NCBI GenBank assembly: GCA_964036045.1
Contig: OZ038382.1
Span: forward strand, 4,591,789-4,655,788
DNA from: Eutreptiella sp. 'Long Island Sound 2002'
Taxonomy: Eukaryota; Euglenozoa; Euglenophyceae; Eutreptiales; Eutreptiaceae
Direction: 5' to 3'
DNA: 64,000 bases
Of this stretch, positions 34,019-43,609 are shown piece after piece (position 1 is the stretch's first letter; every line of letters begins with the position of its first letter). The notes under the pieces were generated by a model, which worked only from the letters and a program-made list of their open reading frames with translations, was not told the origin of the DNA and searched no databases. A program made the position numbers and the translations under genes.

Positions 34019-34785
34019 AACAAACAAGTGGAACACCCCACATTTCACATTGTGGGTGGCAGCATCACGCGCCAGGGGCCCCTTGTCCGCGGGCTGACGT
34101 TTGCAGTTAACATGTCTGGGTCAAACAAACAAGTGGAACACCCCACATTTCACATTGTGGGTGGCAGCATCCCGCGCCAGGGGCCCCTTGTCCGCGGGCT
34201 GACGTTTGCAGTTAACATGTCTGGGTCAAACAAACAAGTGGAACACCCCACATTTCACATTGTGGGTGGCAGCATCCCGCGCCAGGGGCCCCTTGTCCGC
34301 GGGCTGACGTTTGCAGTTAACATGTCTGGGTCAAACAAACAAGTGGAACACCCCACATTTCACATTGTGGGTGGCAGCATCCCGCGCCAGGGGCCCCTTG
34401 TCCGCGGGCTGACGTTTGCAGTTAACATGTCTGGGTCAAACAAACAAGTGGAACACCCCACATTTCACATTGTGGGTGGCAGCATCCCGCGCCAGGGGCC
34501 CCTTGTCCGCGGGCTGACGTTTGCAGTTAACATGTCTGGGTCAAACAAACAAGTGGAACACCCCACATTTCACATTGTGGGTGGCAGCATCCCGCGCCAG
34601 GGGCCCCTTGTCCGCGGGCTGACGTTTGCAGTTAACATGTCTGGGTCAAACAAACAAGTGGAACACCCCACATTTCACATTGTGGGTGGCAGCATCCCGC
34701 GCCAGGGGCCCCTTGTCCGCGGGCTGACGTTTGCAGTTAACATGTCTGGGTCAAACAAACAAGTGGAACACCCCACATTTCACAC
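34019..34785. repeat. 105-bp perfect tandem repeat, seven copies
   Basis: CATGTCTGGGTCAAAC starts at 34,111, 34,216, 34,321, 34,426, 34,531, 34,636 and 34,741, exactly 105 bp apart, with a partial copy before the first. The inner copies look identical to the base. A single early copy differs at one base (CACGCGCC versus CCCGCGCC near 34,067). Because 105 is 35 codons, the plus strand stays open for 400 codons from 34,028, but this is a by-product of the period. The array sits directly upstream of the zinc-finger gene's 5' end. Confidence 0.95.
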
Positions 34786-35003
34786 GGGGGGCAAAATCAG
34801 AAGTGGCCCACAAAGTGGGCAAATTGGCTACCTCACCCCTGCCGTATCGGGGAGCCCCACCGCTGCAGAGCGGGGGGCAAAATCAGAAGTGGCCCACAAA
34901 GTGGGCAAATTGGCTACCTCACCCCTGCCGTATCGGGGAGCCCCTCCGCTTCAAAGCGGGGGACTAAATCAGAAGTGGCCCACAAAGTGGGCAAGGTGGC
35001 TAC
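34786..35003. repeat. 86-bp tandem repeat, about 2.5 copies
   Basis: AAATCAGAAGTGGCCCACAA recurs at 34,794, 34,880 and 34,966, 86 bp apart, with GTGGGCAAATTGGCTACCTC after it. Copies differ at a few bases. It abuts the 105-bp array with no spacer. Confidence 0.9.
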
Positions 35004-35869
35004 ATAACCTTTTTTGTGCTTTTCAGCCATTTTTGAATTCTCCACAAAATTCTGAGTATTTTGAGGATAGACACATAGGGTGGAACAAGAAAAATTCCCC
35101 CTGCCGTATGCCTAAAACAAAATCTCCGGCGCCTCCGGCGCCGACAAAGCACCTTGTTCCGTGCGACAATTTTGGGGTCCGTAGAGGGGGGGGGGGGTCC
35201 CCCCCCCCCCCCTTTGGGGTCGGGTCCTGACCAGGGGCGGCCCCCGTGGGTAGCACACAGGATTTCAAGCACCACTGTTGCATGCTCCTCGTCCCTGGAA
35301 AGGAAATGCGAACGGCTAATTCGCATGCCCTCCTGCCACACCCGCAAGGGGTTTTTCTTGGGCTGCTGAACCGCAAACCGGTACATCGCACGGCGGTTCA
35401 GCACCCCGTCCACGAAATACTGAACCCCACCCCCGTGATTCTCCCGGATGAGCTGCAATGTTTTGGCACTATAGGGCCCGTGAACAGTGGGTTTGGGGGG
35501 GGTGGGGGGGTCCTTGGGTACGTACTTGGGGGGTGGTGGGGGGGATGGCGGTGGAACGGCAGTGCACATCAGGGCCTCCTCCACGGCTTCCAGGGCTACC
35601 AGGTATGGGGTTGAGGTAACGTGGGGTCTCGGTGGAGGACTTACTGGCGTTGGAGAGGTTGCTGGTGAAGGGGGAGAGGGGGGCGGTGTTGGCAATGGAG
35701 GCTCGGGCGAGGCCAGTTCGCTGAGACACTTCTCAGCGTTAGGGTCCCACGGTGGCGAGGGGGGTTGGTCTCCAAACCGCAATAGCTCCGGCAGATCCCC
35801 CCAACCACATTCCGGGAACGAAGGGCTGGAGGGGACGGAAGAGGCCACGCTAAGGGGGCTAGACGACAT
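35004..35869 (-). CDS. Proline-rich ORF at the right side of the 19-kb element
   Basis: Minus strand, ATG at about 35,867-35,869 (MSSSPLSVASSVPSSPSFP). The first half is Pro/Ser-rich. It is followed by a more globular segment: YSAKTLQLIRENHGGGVQYF, NRRAMYRFAVQQPKKNPLRV, then ISRSHFLSRDEEHATVV. The frame then runs into a C/G-run hairpin (35,180-35,212) and low-complexity sequence, so the real end or a splice site probably lies near 35,240. The shared ~125-bp module lies 30-150 bp upstream. No family is recognised. It could be the first gene of a transcription unit running leftwards through the element. Confidence 0.35.
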
Positions 35870-35896
35870 GGCAAACTGCGGCGCGCAGCGGGTGGT

Positions 35897-36023
35897 GGGG
35901 CAGGCCCAACTCCAATGTCTGGGTCAGAGACGCAGTGGTCTAGACCCAAGACAGACTTCCTCGCCTCAAGGGGGAGGTAGGTAAAAAAAGAGTGCCCTAT
36001 GTGTAGAAGAGGCTCCGTGCACA
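35897..36023. repeat. Shared ~125-bp module, copy 2
   Basis: Same-orientation copy of 25,676-25,800, including GGTCTAGACCCAAGAC and CCTCGCCTCAAGGGGGAGGT and AAGAGTGCCCTATGTGTA. It lies just upstream of the proline-rich minus-strand ORF. Confidence 0.75.
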
Positions 36024-37138
36024 CGCATCTCCAATGCAATACACGCATTTCCCATCAAATAAAATAAAAACAAAGCAAAACACCAAGCATCAGCAAAGCA
36101 GACCATCAAATAAAAAAAAAACCAACCAAAACACAAACATCAGCAAAGCAGACCCCCGTCTCAGTATTAGCAAAGTAACCGAAATGCGCTCTGCATAATG
36201 AGCACATTCTGATCGGATGCAGAAACAAACATGTCAAAACCCCTTCTTAGCTGTTGGCAGCATCATCACTGAAGGGGTATATGGTCGTAGGCGCCAAGGC
36301 CTAGACCACACACAACTTGAACACCTCCAGGGTGTTCTACATAATCACATTGAAACAACAGCAAAATGTCTGTGTCAGTGTGCTAGCCTGAGGTCCTGGA
36401 GCAAGCTGCAGAAATGGTGTCCTAATTATACCCAAGTCTGCACCCTTGCTGAACCCGGCGGATGTCTTACCGGTGCCACGGGGTACGCCCCGGGTCTCTC
36501 CGCCCCTAGGTGCCCAATTTGTGTGCTGGCACCAAAAATGCTTGGGGGAATACCCAGCAATAACGCCAAGGTATTGGTTTTCCCTACCTGCCTGCCTACT
36601 ACAGGGGAGGGGTGGCCAAAAACTATGAGGCATGAAAACGCCTGTTTGCTATGTGGCCAAAACCTAGGCTACCACTGCCACTGCCCACCGAAAACCTTGT
36701 TAAAATTCCAGGAAACTGGCAGGACAGTGACACACACACTGTAGGTCCTACACACCCTACTGTGGACCCAGCCTTCGAAGGATGACGTCATCCAGGCCTT
36801 CCACTCCTACACACACACGCTACTTGGTGCTGCTGTCAACGAGGTCGTAGGCCCTACTGGCCTTCCTGTGAGAGAAGCAAGCAACACACAGCGCTGCTAA
36901 GCTGCTGTGGCCTGACAGGGACGCCATTACGCGTACCCCTGCCAGGGCTTGGAGGGAAGGAGTGCACTGCGGCGCAGCGTGAGTACGTGTCGTTCATGGC
37001 GGAGTCGTTCAGCGTCTTCTTCGGTGGTTCCCCATTTCTTTGGTGTGATCCGCGCCCTTTTTGCTGGGCAAAAAATTGTGCTGTCGAAGACAGCAAAGTG
37101 CACCAATCACCCTGACCTACACCACCTGAGAGGTTTAC
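36024..37138. other. No gene recognised
   Basis: AT-rich words such as CAAATAAAATAAAAACAAAGC are partly duplicated at 36,055-36,135. The open frames between 36,217 and 37,174 are short, lie on both strands and have no domain. I see no splice-joined coding sequence. Confidence 0.55.
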
Positions 37139-37520
37139 ATGCGGGCACTGTTTTGGGCTGAGGAACCTAACCACCCTCGCCGTATTATACGGGTCCTCGA
37201 GTGGAAAATAATACGCTGTCCCAAAACAGGTCCTTCCAAGAAAGCAAGCTTAAGGAACTCCGCCCGTTCTCTTATAGAACGTAGGGCGGAGCCCCTGGGT
37301 AACCTAAACAAGGGTTTACCGAGCGCACCACGCGTGGCCTACCCTTTAATGCGTCATGTGAATGCACAGGATACATAGCCGCAATGACTCTACCAGGGGG
37401 TGGCCCCTCCTGGGCTTACTCACCTTACCTACCACAATGTCAATCTCAAACATGGTGACTCTACCAGGGGGTGGCCCCTCCTGGGCTTACTCACCTTACC
37501 TACCGCTGCAAGCGAAAGGA
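37139..37520 (+). repeat. Dispersed repeat, copy 1, with 71-bp tandem duplication
   Basis: From GGGCTGAGGAACCTAACCA (37,156) through ATTATACGGGTC, GAATACGCTGTCC-like words, AAGCTTAAGGA, CTCCGCCC and GGTAACCTAAACAAGGGTT to AATGCGTCATGTGAATGC (37,370), the sequence matches the reverse complement of about 59,820-60,045. Next to it TGACTCTACCAGGGGGTGGC is duplicated at 37,385 and 37,456 (71 bp apart). Its CTGGGCTTACTCACCTTAC part matches the reverse complement of 59,695-59,725. No coding or RNA polymerase III box is obvious. Confidence 0.7.
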
Positions 37521-37544
37521 GAGCAAACACAATGACATGCACAC

Positions 37545-37899
37545 ATGCGGGCATATTTTCCCCAACCCACCATTTTCCTGAAGTGAAGTTCCCGTGTCCC
37601 TGTGGGGGTGGGGGGGGGGGGTACTGCCCTTTTATCCCCATTTTCCTGAAGTGAAGTTCCTATGTGTCTGGTGGGGGGGGGGGGGCACTTTTATGATTCG
37701 AAACAGGCGGGGGGGGGGGGGTACTATGCTTTCCCCCATGTTGAACGTTTTCCGAGGTTCCATATTTTCCCATTTTCCACTTGTCCACTAGTCTAATATT
37801 GGGGGGGGGGGGTCTATCATGGGGGGCTTGGGTGTTGGGGGTTGGGGGGGATGGTCCATAAAAGTCTGAAGTCTGAAGTCTGATAGCCCATTGGGTTAC
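37545..37899. repeat. Right subterminal G-run repeats
   Basis: Units with TTTTCCTGAAGTGAAGTTCC followed by GTGT and a G run recur at about 37,570 and 37,640. G runs lie at about 37,603-37,620, 37,672-37,685, 37,708-37,721 and 37,799-37,812. They are reverse complements of the units at 18,946-19,440. Three AGTCTGA copies lie at 37,863-37,884, and a GGGTTAC end touches the TATA at 37,900. Confidence 0.7.
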
Positions 37900-37903
37900 T
37901 ATA

Positions 37904-38570
37904 CCCATAGCTGCCCCGGGCGTCCCATACCACTAGGCGATGGTCCGATGGGAAAGGTGAGGCCTACCCCCACGCAGCCGCGCCCATCCGTCCAAGTAGT
38001 AGCCTCCACCGCGGGTGTGCAACGGAAAGCCCTGTGTCGCGTAGGAAATCTTCCCACAAAACGGCACAGGCGGCCGGGGCCATCCCAAATCCCGTCTCCC
38101 ACCATGGGTTGGTGTTGAGATGCCCCAGCATCACGGCATACACCCCTTGGCGGGGGGCCAGGACACTCAAGACCCATGCGAGGAGACTACGCACCATGTC
38201 GGCGTCCTGGTCCGCCGGGAAATAGACCACCACGGCCAGGATGCGCCCCCCGCGGCTCCGATACTCCAAAGCAGGCCTTGCCCACTAGAATGGGTGTCTC
38301 TCCCCACCTCCAAAAACGTGGGGTGCCAGTGTATCAGTATTCCCACGCCCGCCGCTGGGTGCACTGCCTGAGTGAAAGCGGCCCAATACATAGCGTGGGC
38401 CACCATGTGGGCCGGCAGTTTGCCGACTTCCTATAGTCCCACCAGGTCCGGGTGGGCCCAGCCCCGCAAACAGAAGCCCAAGGCCTGAACGTTGCCTGCG
38501 AGCCCACGGCGGAGGTTCAAGCTCACTGCCCGGAAAGCCCCCCCCCCCCCCCCCGCGATGGAGGTCGGGT
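37904..38570 (-). pseudogene. LINE AP-type endonuclease domain
   Basis: Minus strand, exonuclease-endonuclease-phosphatase fold. The N-terminal strand reads RAVSLNLRRGLAGNVQALGF. DLVGL, a TAG at 38,431-38,433, then EVGKLPAHM occupies the LQE metal-binding motif, with the stop at the Gln. VGILIHWHPTF, GRILAVVVYFPAD and GHLNTNPWW (GDFN-like, with His for Asp) follow, then SDHRLVVWD, the terminal Ser-Asp-His motif. The coding sequence stops at TATA (37,900-37,903), where the 19-kb insertion begins, and resumes at 18,905. A frameshift at a 14-base homopolymer (about 38,539-38,553) separates it from the preceding frame. In an intact LINE the domain nicks target DNA. Confidence 0.8.
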
Positions 38571-41500
38571 ACCGAGGTGTGTGCTGGGTTGGGCGTCCCC
38601 AGGCCCTGTGGGCCCGCCGCGGTCTCCATACGACGGAGGATGGCCTGCCGGGCCTTGGCGGGCAGCTCCAGTACCCTGGACCGCCGCAAGTACCTTCCCA
38701 ACGCCCTGGCGTCAATAATGGCCGCCGCGTAGGAAGTGGAGCTGCCGAAGGCCGCTTCGAACACAACGCGCCCCCGGCTATGGGTGGACCGGGGAACCCA
38801 AGTCACCGAGCCCTCCGCACCAAGTGGGTGTGTAATACCCTCCCCAGAGCTGTAAACTTGTATAGTGTGGCCGCCTGAGACCTAGTATGTGGCCATGTGG
38901 GCAGCCCATTGCTGGAGTATGGCAGGTAGGCGCCAGTCACCCTGGAAGAGGGACACATGTCACATCGCGGGGTGCAGACGCAGCAGGTTGTCCAATGCCG
39001 CGGCGACGTCGCGTACACCCTGTAGAGCACCGGACGCGTCGAACATGATCCCCCACTGAGCAACGGCACGACCCGGGCTCACAGAGTCGCGAGCCAACCG
39101 TACCAGCCGGCTATGAGCCACGGCCCCCGGGGAGAAAACGTCCCCGGCCTCCCACCCCAGTGTATCTAGCGCGGGTGGACCCGCCCCATCGCGGGCATTC
39201 ATCAAGGACTCGGCCCCCAACTGGGGGGTGCCACCGGGGCTACCGGTGGGGCGGCAAACACTGCCGGCACCGTCTCTTCATACCACGGCCCCGAATACCC
39301 GGAGGGAGTCACTGGTATGTCCGCGACCGGGGGAACCGGCGCGTACGGCGGGTGTTGGTACGGTGCCGGCTAGGGGCCCGTCCCTTGTGGGGGCACGGCC
39401 GTCCCCCGAGTAACGCGGGTGCACCGGCGGCGGACCCCAGTATGCCGTGGGCGGCGGGCTTGCCAAAGGTGCCTGGGGAGCCTGGGTCACGGGGCAGGCC
39501 TCAGGCCATGGGTAGGCCAAACGCTCCCCGTACACCACATGGATTCGTACTAAGTGCGCTCAGCCCCCCTCGCATCCTCCCGGGGAAGCCATTGCGGCGA
39601 GTGGCGACCGGGTTCCCCCCATACTGGGGAACGTCTGTCGGTGTGCCTCCGGTCGTCGTAACGGCTGTCCCGCGGGTCCGTCATGGATTGGAGAGTGTGA
39701 CGGCAGCCACCCTTGTACGGTCTCAGGGCCGAACGACCCCGTTGGGACCCGCCAAGAGGTCCCCGCTACGAAGGCGCTGGGCAATCGCGTTGCTCTTGTC
39801 CAAATGATGGGAACGAAGGAGATCCCCTGCATATGGCTGCCGGTTGGCCTTGGCCCATTCGTCATTAAATTGCTTACCGGAGTCCCCCCTGTGCCGTTCA
39901 AGGACGGGGGCCGCCTCAGGCCGCATGCCCACTATGGCCCATCCCCCTTCCTCCGTGTGGCAAAGTTGCCCCTCGTCCTTGATGTACGAGACACAGAAGT
40001 CCCCAAAGGCCTTGTTAAGGACCATGCTCAGGCGCCCCCGGGACATCGGGAAGATGGGCTCCGGGGGGTCACGCGGGTTGATCCGCCACTGACAATGACG
40101 GCCACAGAGTAGGTGTCCTAGTCTGTGCCGCCCTTGCCCTTCCCGGGAGGTCTGTTATTCCCGCCGCCCTGGTTGGAATTATGGGCCGCCGCCACTCGGG
40201 CCGCCCCGTCAGACTCAGGCGCGTGGGGCGCCGGGTCGTGAGGGGTGGGAGGCGCCTGCTAGCGCTCCTGGACGAACTGTCCGAGAAGCCGGTCCAGTTC
40301 GGGCCGCGAGGGCAGGTGCTTGCCCAAGGCCGTGTATTGGCTCCGCAAATTACTCTGCGGAAACTCCGGAGGGAGGTCTGGCTTGGTGGCCAGGTACAGG
40401 TGGAGCTTGTGGGCCTCCTCAGATTGCCCCTCTTGGGGTACCTCGTTGAGGTGCACCAACAACGAGCGAAGCCCCTCCCGTCCAGGGGTGGTGGCGGTGA
40501 GAGTGGCCTGGTCGGACGCGGAGGAGGCCCCGTCCCCTCCGGAGATCTCCCGGCAAAACGGTCACAATGGTGGCGGCCGGGCGTGGAAGCCCACGGTGTG
40601 GCCACCTGTACGTCGCCCGGCGCTGGGACGGGCCTGAGGGCCGGGAAATCGTGGGCGCCCCGCGCCGCGGCCCCTGCCCCACGCCCTCTGTTGGGAACCG
40701 GAGAACGGGCTGTGCCGTGATCCGCAGGCGCCGCGAGAGGGCTTCCAGAGTGGCAGGGGGGTCCACACGGAGGACCGTGGCGCTGACCAGGGTCGCGGAG
40801 ATTTCCCGGAAGTTGGGGTTGGCCGTAGAGGGTGGCCCGTACCCCTCAGGGACCCACCCCCTCAGAGCCTGCTCCACCGGGGGCTAGGAGATCTGCTCGT
40901 CCCGCACGATCTCGGCGGCAACGATGATGGCGGGGAGATGCCGGTTTAGGCGCTCGTCCACCACCCCGGCCATGTCACGCGTGGCAAGCTGGGCGTCGGC
41001 GAGCTGCCGATGGAAGCGGCTGCCATCCTCCTGGACTGACCTCATGCGGGATGCTGCCGAACGAGTTCCCCGCCGACTGTCATGTGGTCACGGCGCATGG
41101 CGGAAAGGTCGTTCTCCGCTCAGCGGAGATCCGCCCGAGCCCGCATCACCTCCTGAAGGTGGGGCTCCTGCTCAGATGTCAAGGCCTGGCAGGTGGCCTT
41201 TGCGTCCTCCAAGTCGCGTTCCAAGTCCTGAATGCGGTGGCTATCCCAATGGGTCGCCGTGCCCCGGCCCCTTTCTACTGGGGCTTGCCCCCCGGTATCC
41301 GGGCCCCCCGGGCGGTGATATTCCCCCGGGGTTCCGGCGGGGAGGAGGCGCAGGGGCTGTCCAAACGGCAGCACGTCGGGATGGTGGGGCCGTCGACCCC
41401 CGTCGATCTGCGCCACCCCCCCTTCGAGGCTGCTGGCCGGAGGTGTATCCCTGCTGGGCCCTGTGGCCGTGGGCCCTCCCAGGGGGTACGCGGCACCGTG

Positions 41501-42841
41501 TGTCGTGGTCCCCAAGAGGGGAGCGTGTGGTGCCCCTGTGGTGCCCGGGACAATTGTTGTCCTAGCCCGAACGGGCGGGGAGGCTTGAGGTGGCCTCCAT
41601 GCCAACCCGTGCGCCTTGGGTGCCAGCCCTGCCGGGCGTCTGGGGGATTGCAAGCAATGGAACACTCCCCTGCTCGGGCACCCCGGGGCCTGGGATCACG
41701 ACCGGGGTGGGAGAGTCTTGCAGAGGTCCCCCAATCGGGGTGTCCGCGTCGTATTCGTAGATGGGGCTGGCCCCAAATTGGATAGTGCACTTGACCCCCA
41801 AAAGGATTGGAGGGGGAACCCCCCAACGGGGTCTTGTCCTCAGGCGTGACTGAGCTTCCCCCCCCCCGGGAAGGAAAGGGCCAGTGCGGCCAGAGGGCCT
41901 GTGGGAGTCTCCAAAGGTCGCCAGGGTCCGTTACCGCGGGGTCCAACCCGTCCAAGTTGACGAAGGTTTGCGTGGGGTCTTCGTCCCCCTCGGCGTGTGC
42001 GTCCACCACCGGCGGGACGTCACCGCCTACAGGGCCAGTGTGGTCCCCCGTGGCTCCGCCTTCCCCCGCCCGGGAGGAGACACGCGTCCTGGACATCGTG
42101 GTGAGGGGGGCCTCGCCGCCCCGACTCGCCAGCAATGCCAGAACGGGGGCCGAGGCCCAAGAGGGCGTGATATCGCCCAGTAACTCCCCCATAGCCTCTA
42201 CCGTGGTAATTGGTAGGGTGGAGGCCTCGAAAGCGCCCCGTAGGACTTCCAAAGGCCAAACCCGTATTTAATGGAGTGACCAGCACCCCCACGCTAGCGC
42301 CGCCCACTTGACGGGAAGCCCATACCATAAGCCCAGCCCATAGCTCCCTCCCAGTGCCGGACATGTTCAGTAGGACCTCTGTAGGCCGTTTGGGCAAAGC
42401 CCGGATTAGCCGTACTTGATCATTGGCCCCCAGGCGTCCCCACTCAGCTTGGCGGCCAGGGGAGAGACACAGGGCTGTGGGACGCAGTACCGCGTTGATC
42501 GTGCTGTGATGGACCTGTGGCGCACCGGCTGACTCGGCCAGGGTTTTTCACCTTCACCATCCACACCAGGCGCTTCCGTAGCCTGAGGGTGTTGAACGGG
42601 GCGCACCCCGAAATGACCCCGCGGGCCAAGTCGGCGTGGCGTGGATGCATGGTACTCCCCACATACTCAACCAGGGGTCCCCCAGCGGCCACCATAAGGG
42701 GAACGTCGTGGGAGACGAATGTCCGCGCATCGTGGTGATAGCGGTGATCACCCCCAACCGCCATGCCCAACGGAGGGCTTCCGGTACCTCCTCCAGCCGC
42801 CCTCGGGCGACCTCAGGAAGAGCATCCGTGGCGGCCAGCCA
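38571..42841 (-). pseudogene. LINE ORF1-like region and 5' part
   Basis: GC-rich, minus-strand coding split among frames. Pieces include a coiled coil (HRIQDLERDLEDAKATCQAL at about 41,200), a helical segment (VQEDGSRFHRQLADAQLATR, about 41,030), EGYGPPSTANPNFREISATL, HLNEVPQEGQSEEAHKLHLY, and, nearer the endonuclease, SMVLNKAFGDFCVSYIKDEG followed by GLAILLH-free but conserved-looking sequence. In-frame stops are TGA 41,120-41,122 and TAG 40,884-40,886, 40,259-40,261 and 40,118-40,120; all fit mutated Arg (CGA) or Gln (CAG) codons. Coiled coils and Pro-rich regions are usual in LINE ORF1 (RNA-binding chaperone). The boundary between ORF1 and ORF2 is not resolved. The 5' end meets an inverted copy of flanking satellite at 42,842. 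Confidence 0.5.
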
Positions 42842-43022
42842 ACTGAAATTTGTGTGTACGGGGCGATCTTGTCCTCGTACCCATTGGGTAGCCAATGAGA
42901 ACGATCATCTTGCTATGTGTTGTTGTACAAGCAGGTAGATGCTTGTACAACAACACATAGCAGGATGATCGTTCTCATTAGCTACCCAATGGGTACGAGA
43001 ACAAGATCGTCCCGTACACACA
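42842..43022. repeat. Near-perfect inverted repeat at the LINE 5' end
   Basis: Arms 42,851-42,933 and 42,940-43,022 are reverse complements over 83 bp with about four mismatches and a six-base loop (GGTAGA). Weaker pairing extends the left arm to about 42,842. The right arm is genuine satellite sequence, colinear with the break at 10,022, so the left arm is an inverted copy of the flank added at the LINE junction. Confidence 0.9.
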
Positions 43023-43430
43023 GGTTTCGGCACTGTTACAAACATGGAAAAGGGTGGAGGCACGTGGAAAACATAAGAATAAAACTAAAAATGGTACATG
43101 CCATGTTAGTGTCTAGTATACACAAATTTCAGCACGTAGAGATAGATGGACAAACTTGCAAACAAATTGTGAGACATGCCCCTCATCTACTTGCTTGTAC
43201 GGCGATGCAGGGCAAGATGATCCTTCTTAATGGCGACCCAATCTCTATTGCAACAACATTGGAGTACAAATGTATCTCAACACCACAACACACATGGAAT
43301 GGGGTGAAAATTTGGTGTAGAACACATGAAAGTCATCACACGGCGACACTAAGCCAACTTTGGTGGAATGGCATTGTCCAAATTGTGCAACTTTCACCAC
43401 CTTAGCACACTAAGTCATACGAATGCCTCG
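43023..43430. repeat. ~595-bp satellite, continuation after the LINE
   Basis: The unit interrupted at 10,022 resumes here in the same orientation, with TTTCGGCACTG, GATAGATGGACAAACTTGC, the CATGCCCCTCATCTACTTG landmark at about 43,176, and CACATGGAATGGGGTGAAA. The array ends near 43,430 at CACCTTAGCACAC. Confidence 0.8.
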
Positions 43431-43609
43431 AAATTCGCAACAACGGCAATAGGATTCTGTCTTGCTGCCGACAGCCATTGTTTCCATTGTTTGACCAGGG
43501 GGCGAACAGCTTCCCACTCATTGCCCCTCTCTGCAAGAGTCCCTTGTTGTAACTACGAGAGTAGCCGGCGAGCTCTAGATTGATTCCCCATGGCTGCCGT
43601 GACTACTAA

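Larger units (their letters stand above)
18906..37903. mobile_element. 19-kb element inserted in the LINE, TATA flanks
   Basis: TATA lies at 18,906-18,909 and again at 37,900-37,903. Removing 18,910-37,899 plus one TATA restores an uninterrupted LINE frame through the endonuclease end (SDHRLVVWDARGSYGY, then THSWPGESS). The empty site would be the palindrome GGGTATACCC. Just inside each end is a triple AGTCTGA repeat. Further in are C/G-run subterminal repeats in inverted orientation. All recognisable genes inside are on the minus strand: proline-rich ORF, zinc-finger gene, acidic gene, and helicase plus hAT transposase. A 4-bp duplication is unlike hAT elements (8 bp). The terminal bases are not simple inverted repeats, so the element type is undecided and nesting is possible. 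Confidence 0.6.

Noticed and set aside
34019-35003. CRISPR-like array
   Set aside because: Units are contiguous tandem copies without unique spacers, in a eukaryotic setting.
34028-35230. A 400-codon plus-strand ORF of repeated 35-residue units
   Set aside because: The 105-bp repeat explains it; the ORF runs on through unrelated 86-bp repeats and G runs and is opposite to all genes of the element.
18910-37899. Polinton/Maverick or giant-virus insertion
   Set aside because: No DNA polymerase B, integrase, packaging ATPase, protease or capsid motif was seen; the recognisable enzymes are a helicase and a hAT-type transposase.
26506-41122. Reassigned TAG as glutamine
   Set aside because: Long intact genes here (the RRM gene and the zinc-finger gene) use no internal TAG, and TGA stops occur equally in the decayed genes. 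Mutation explains both.
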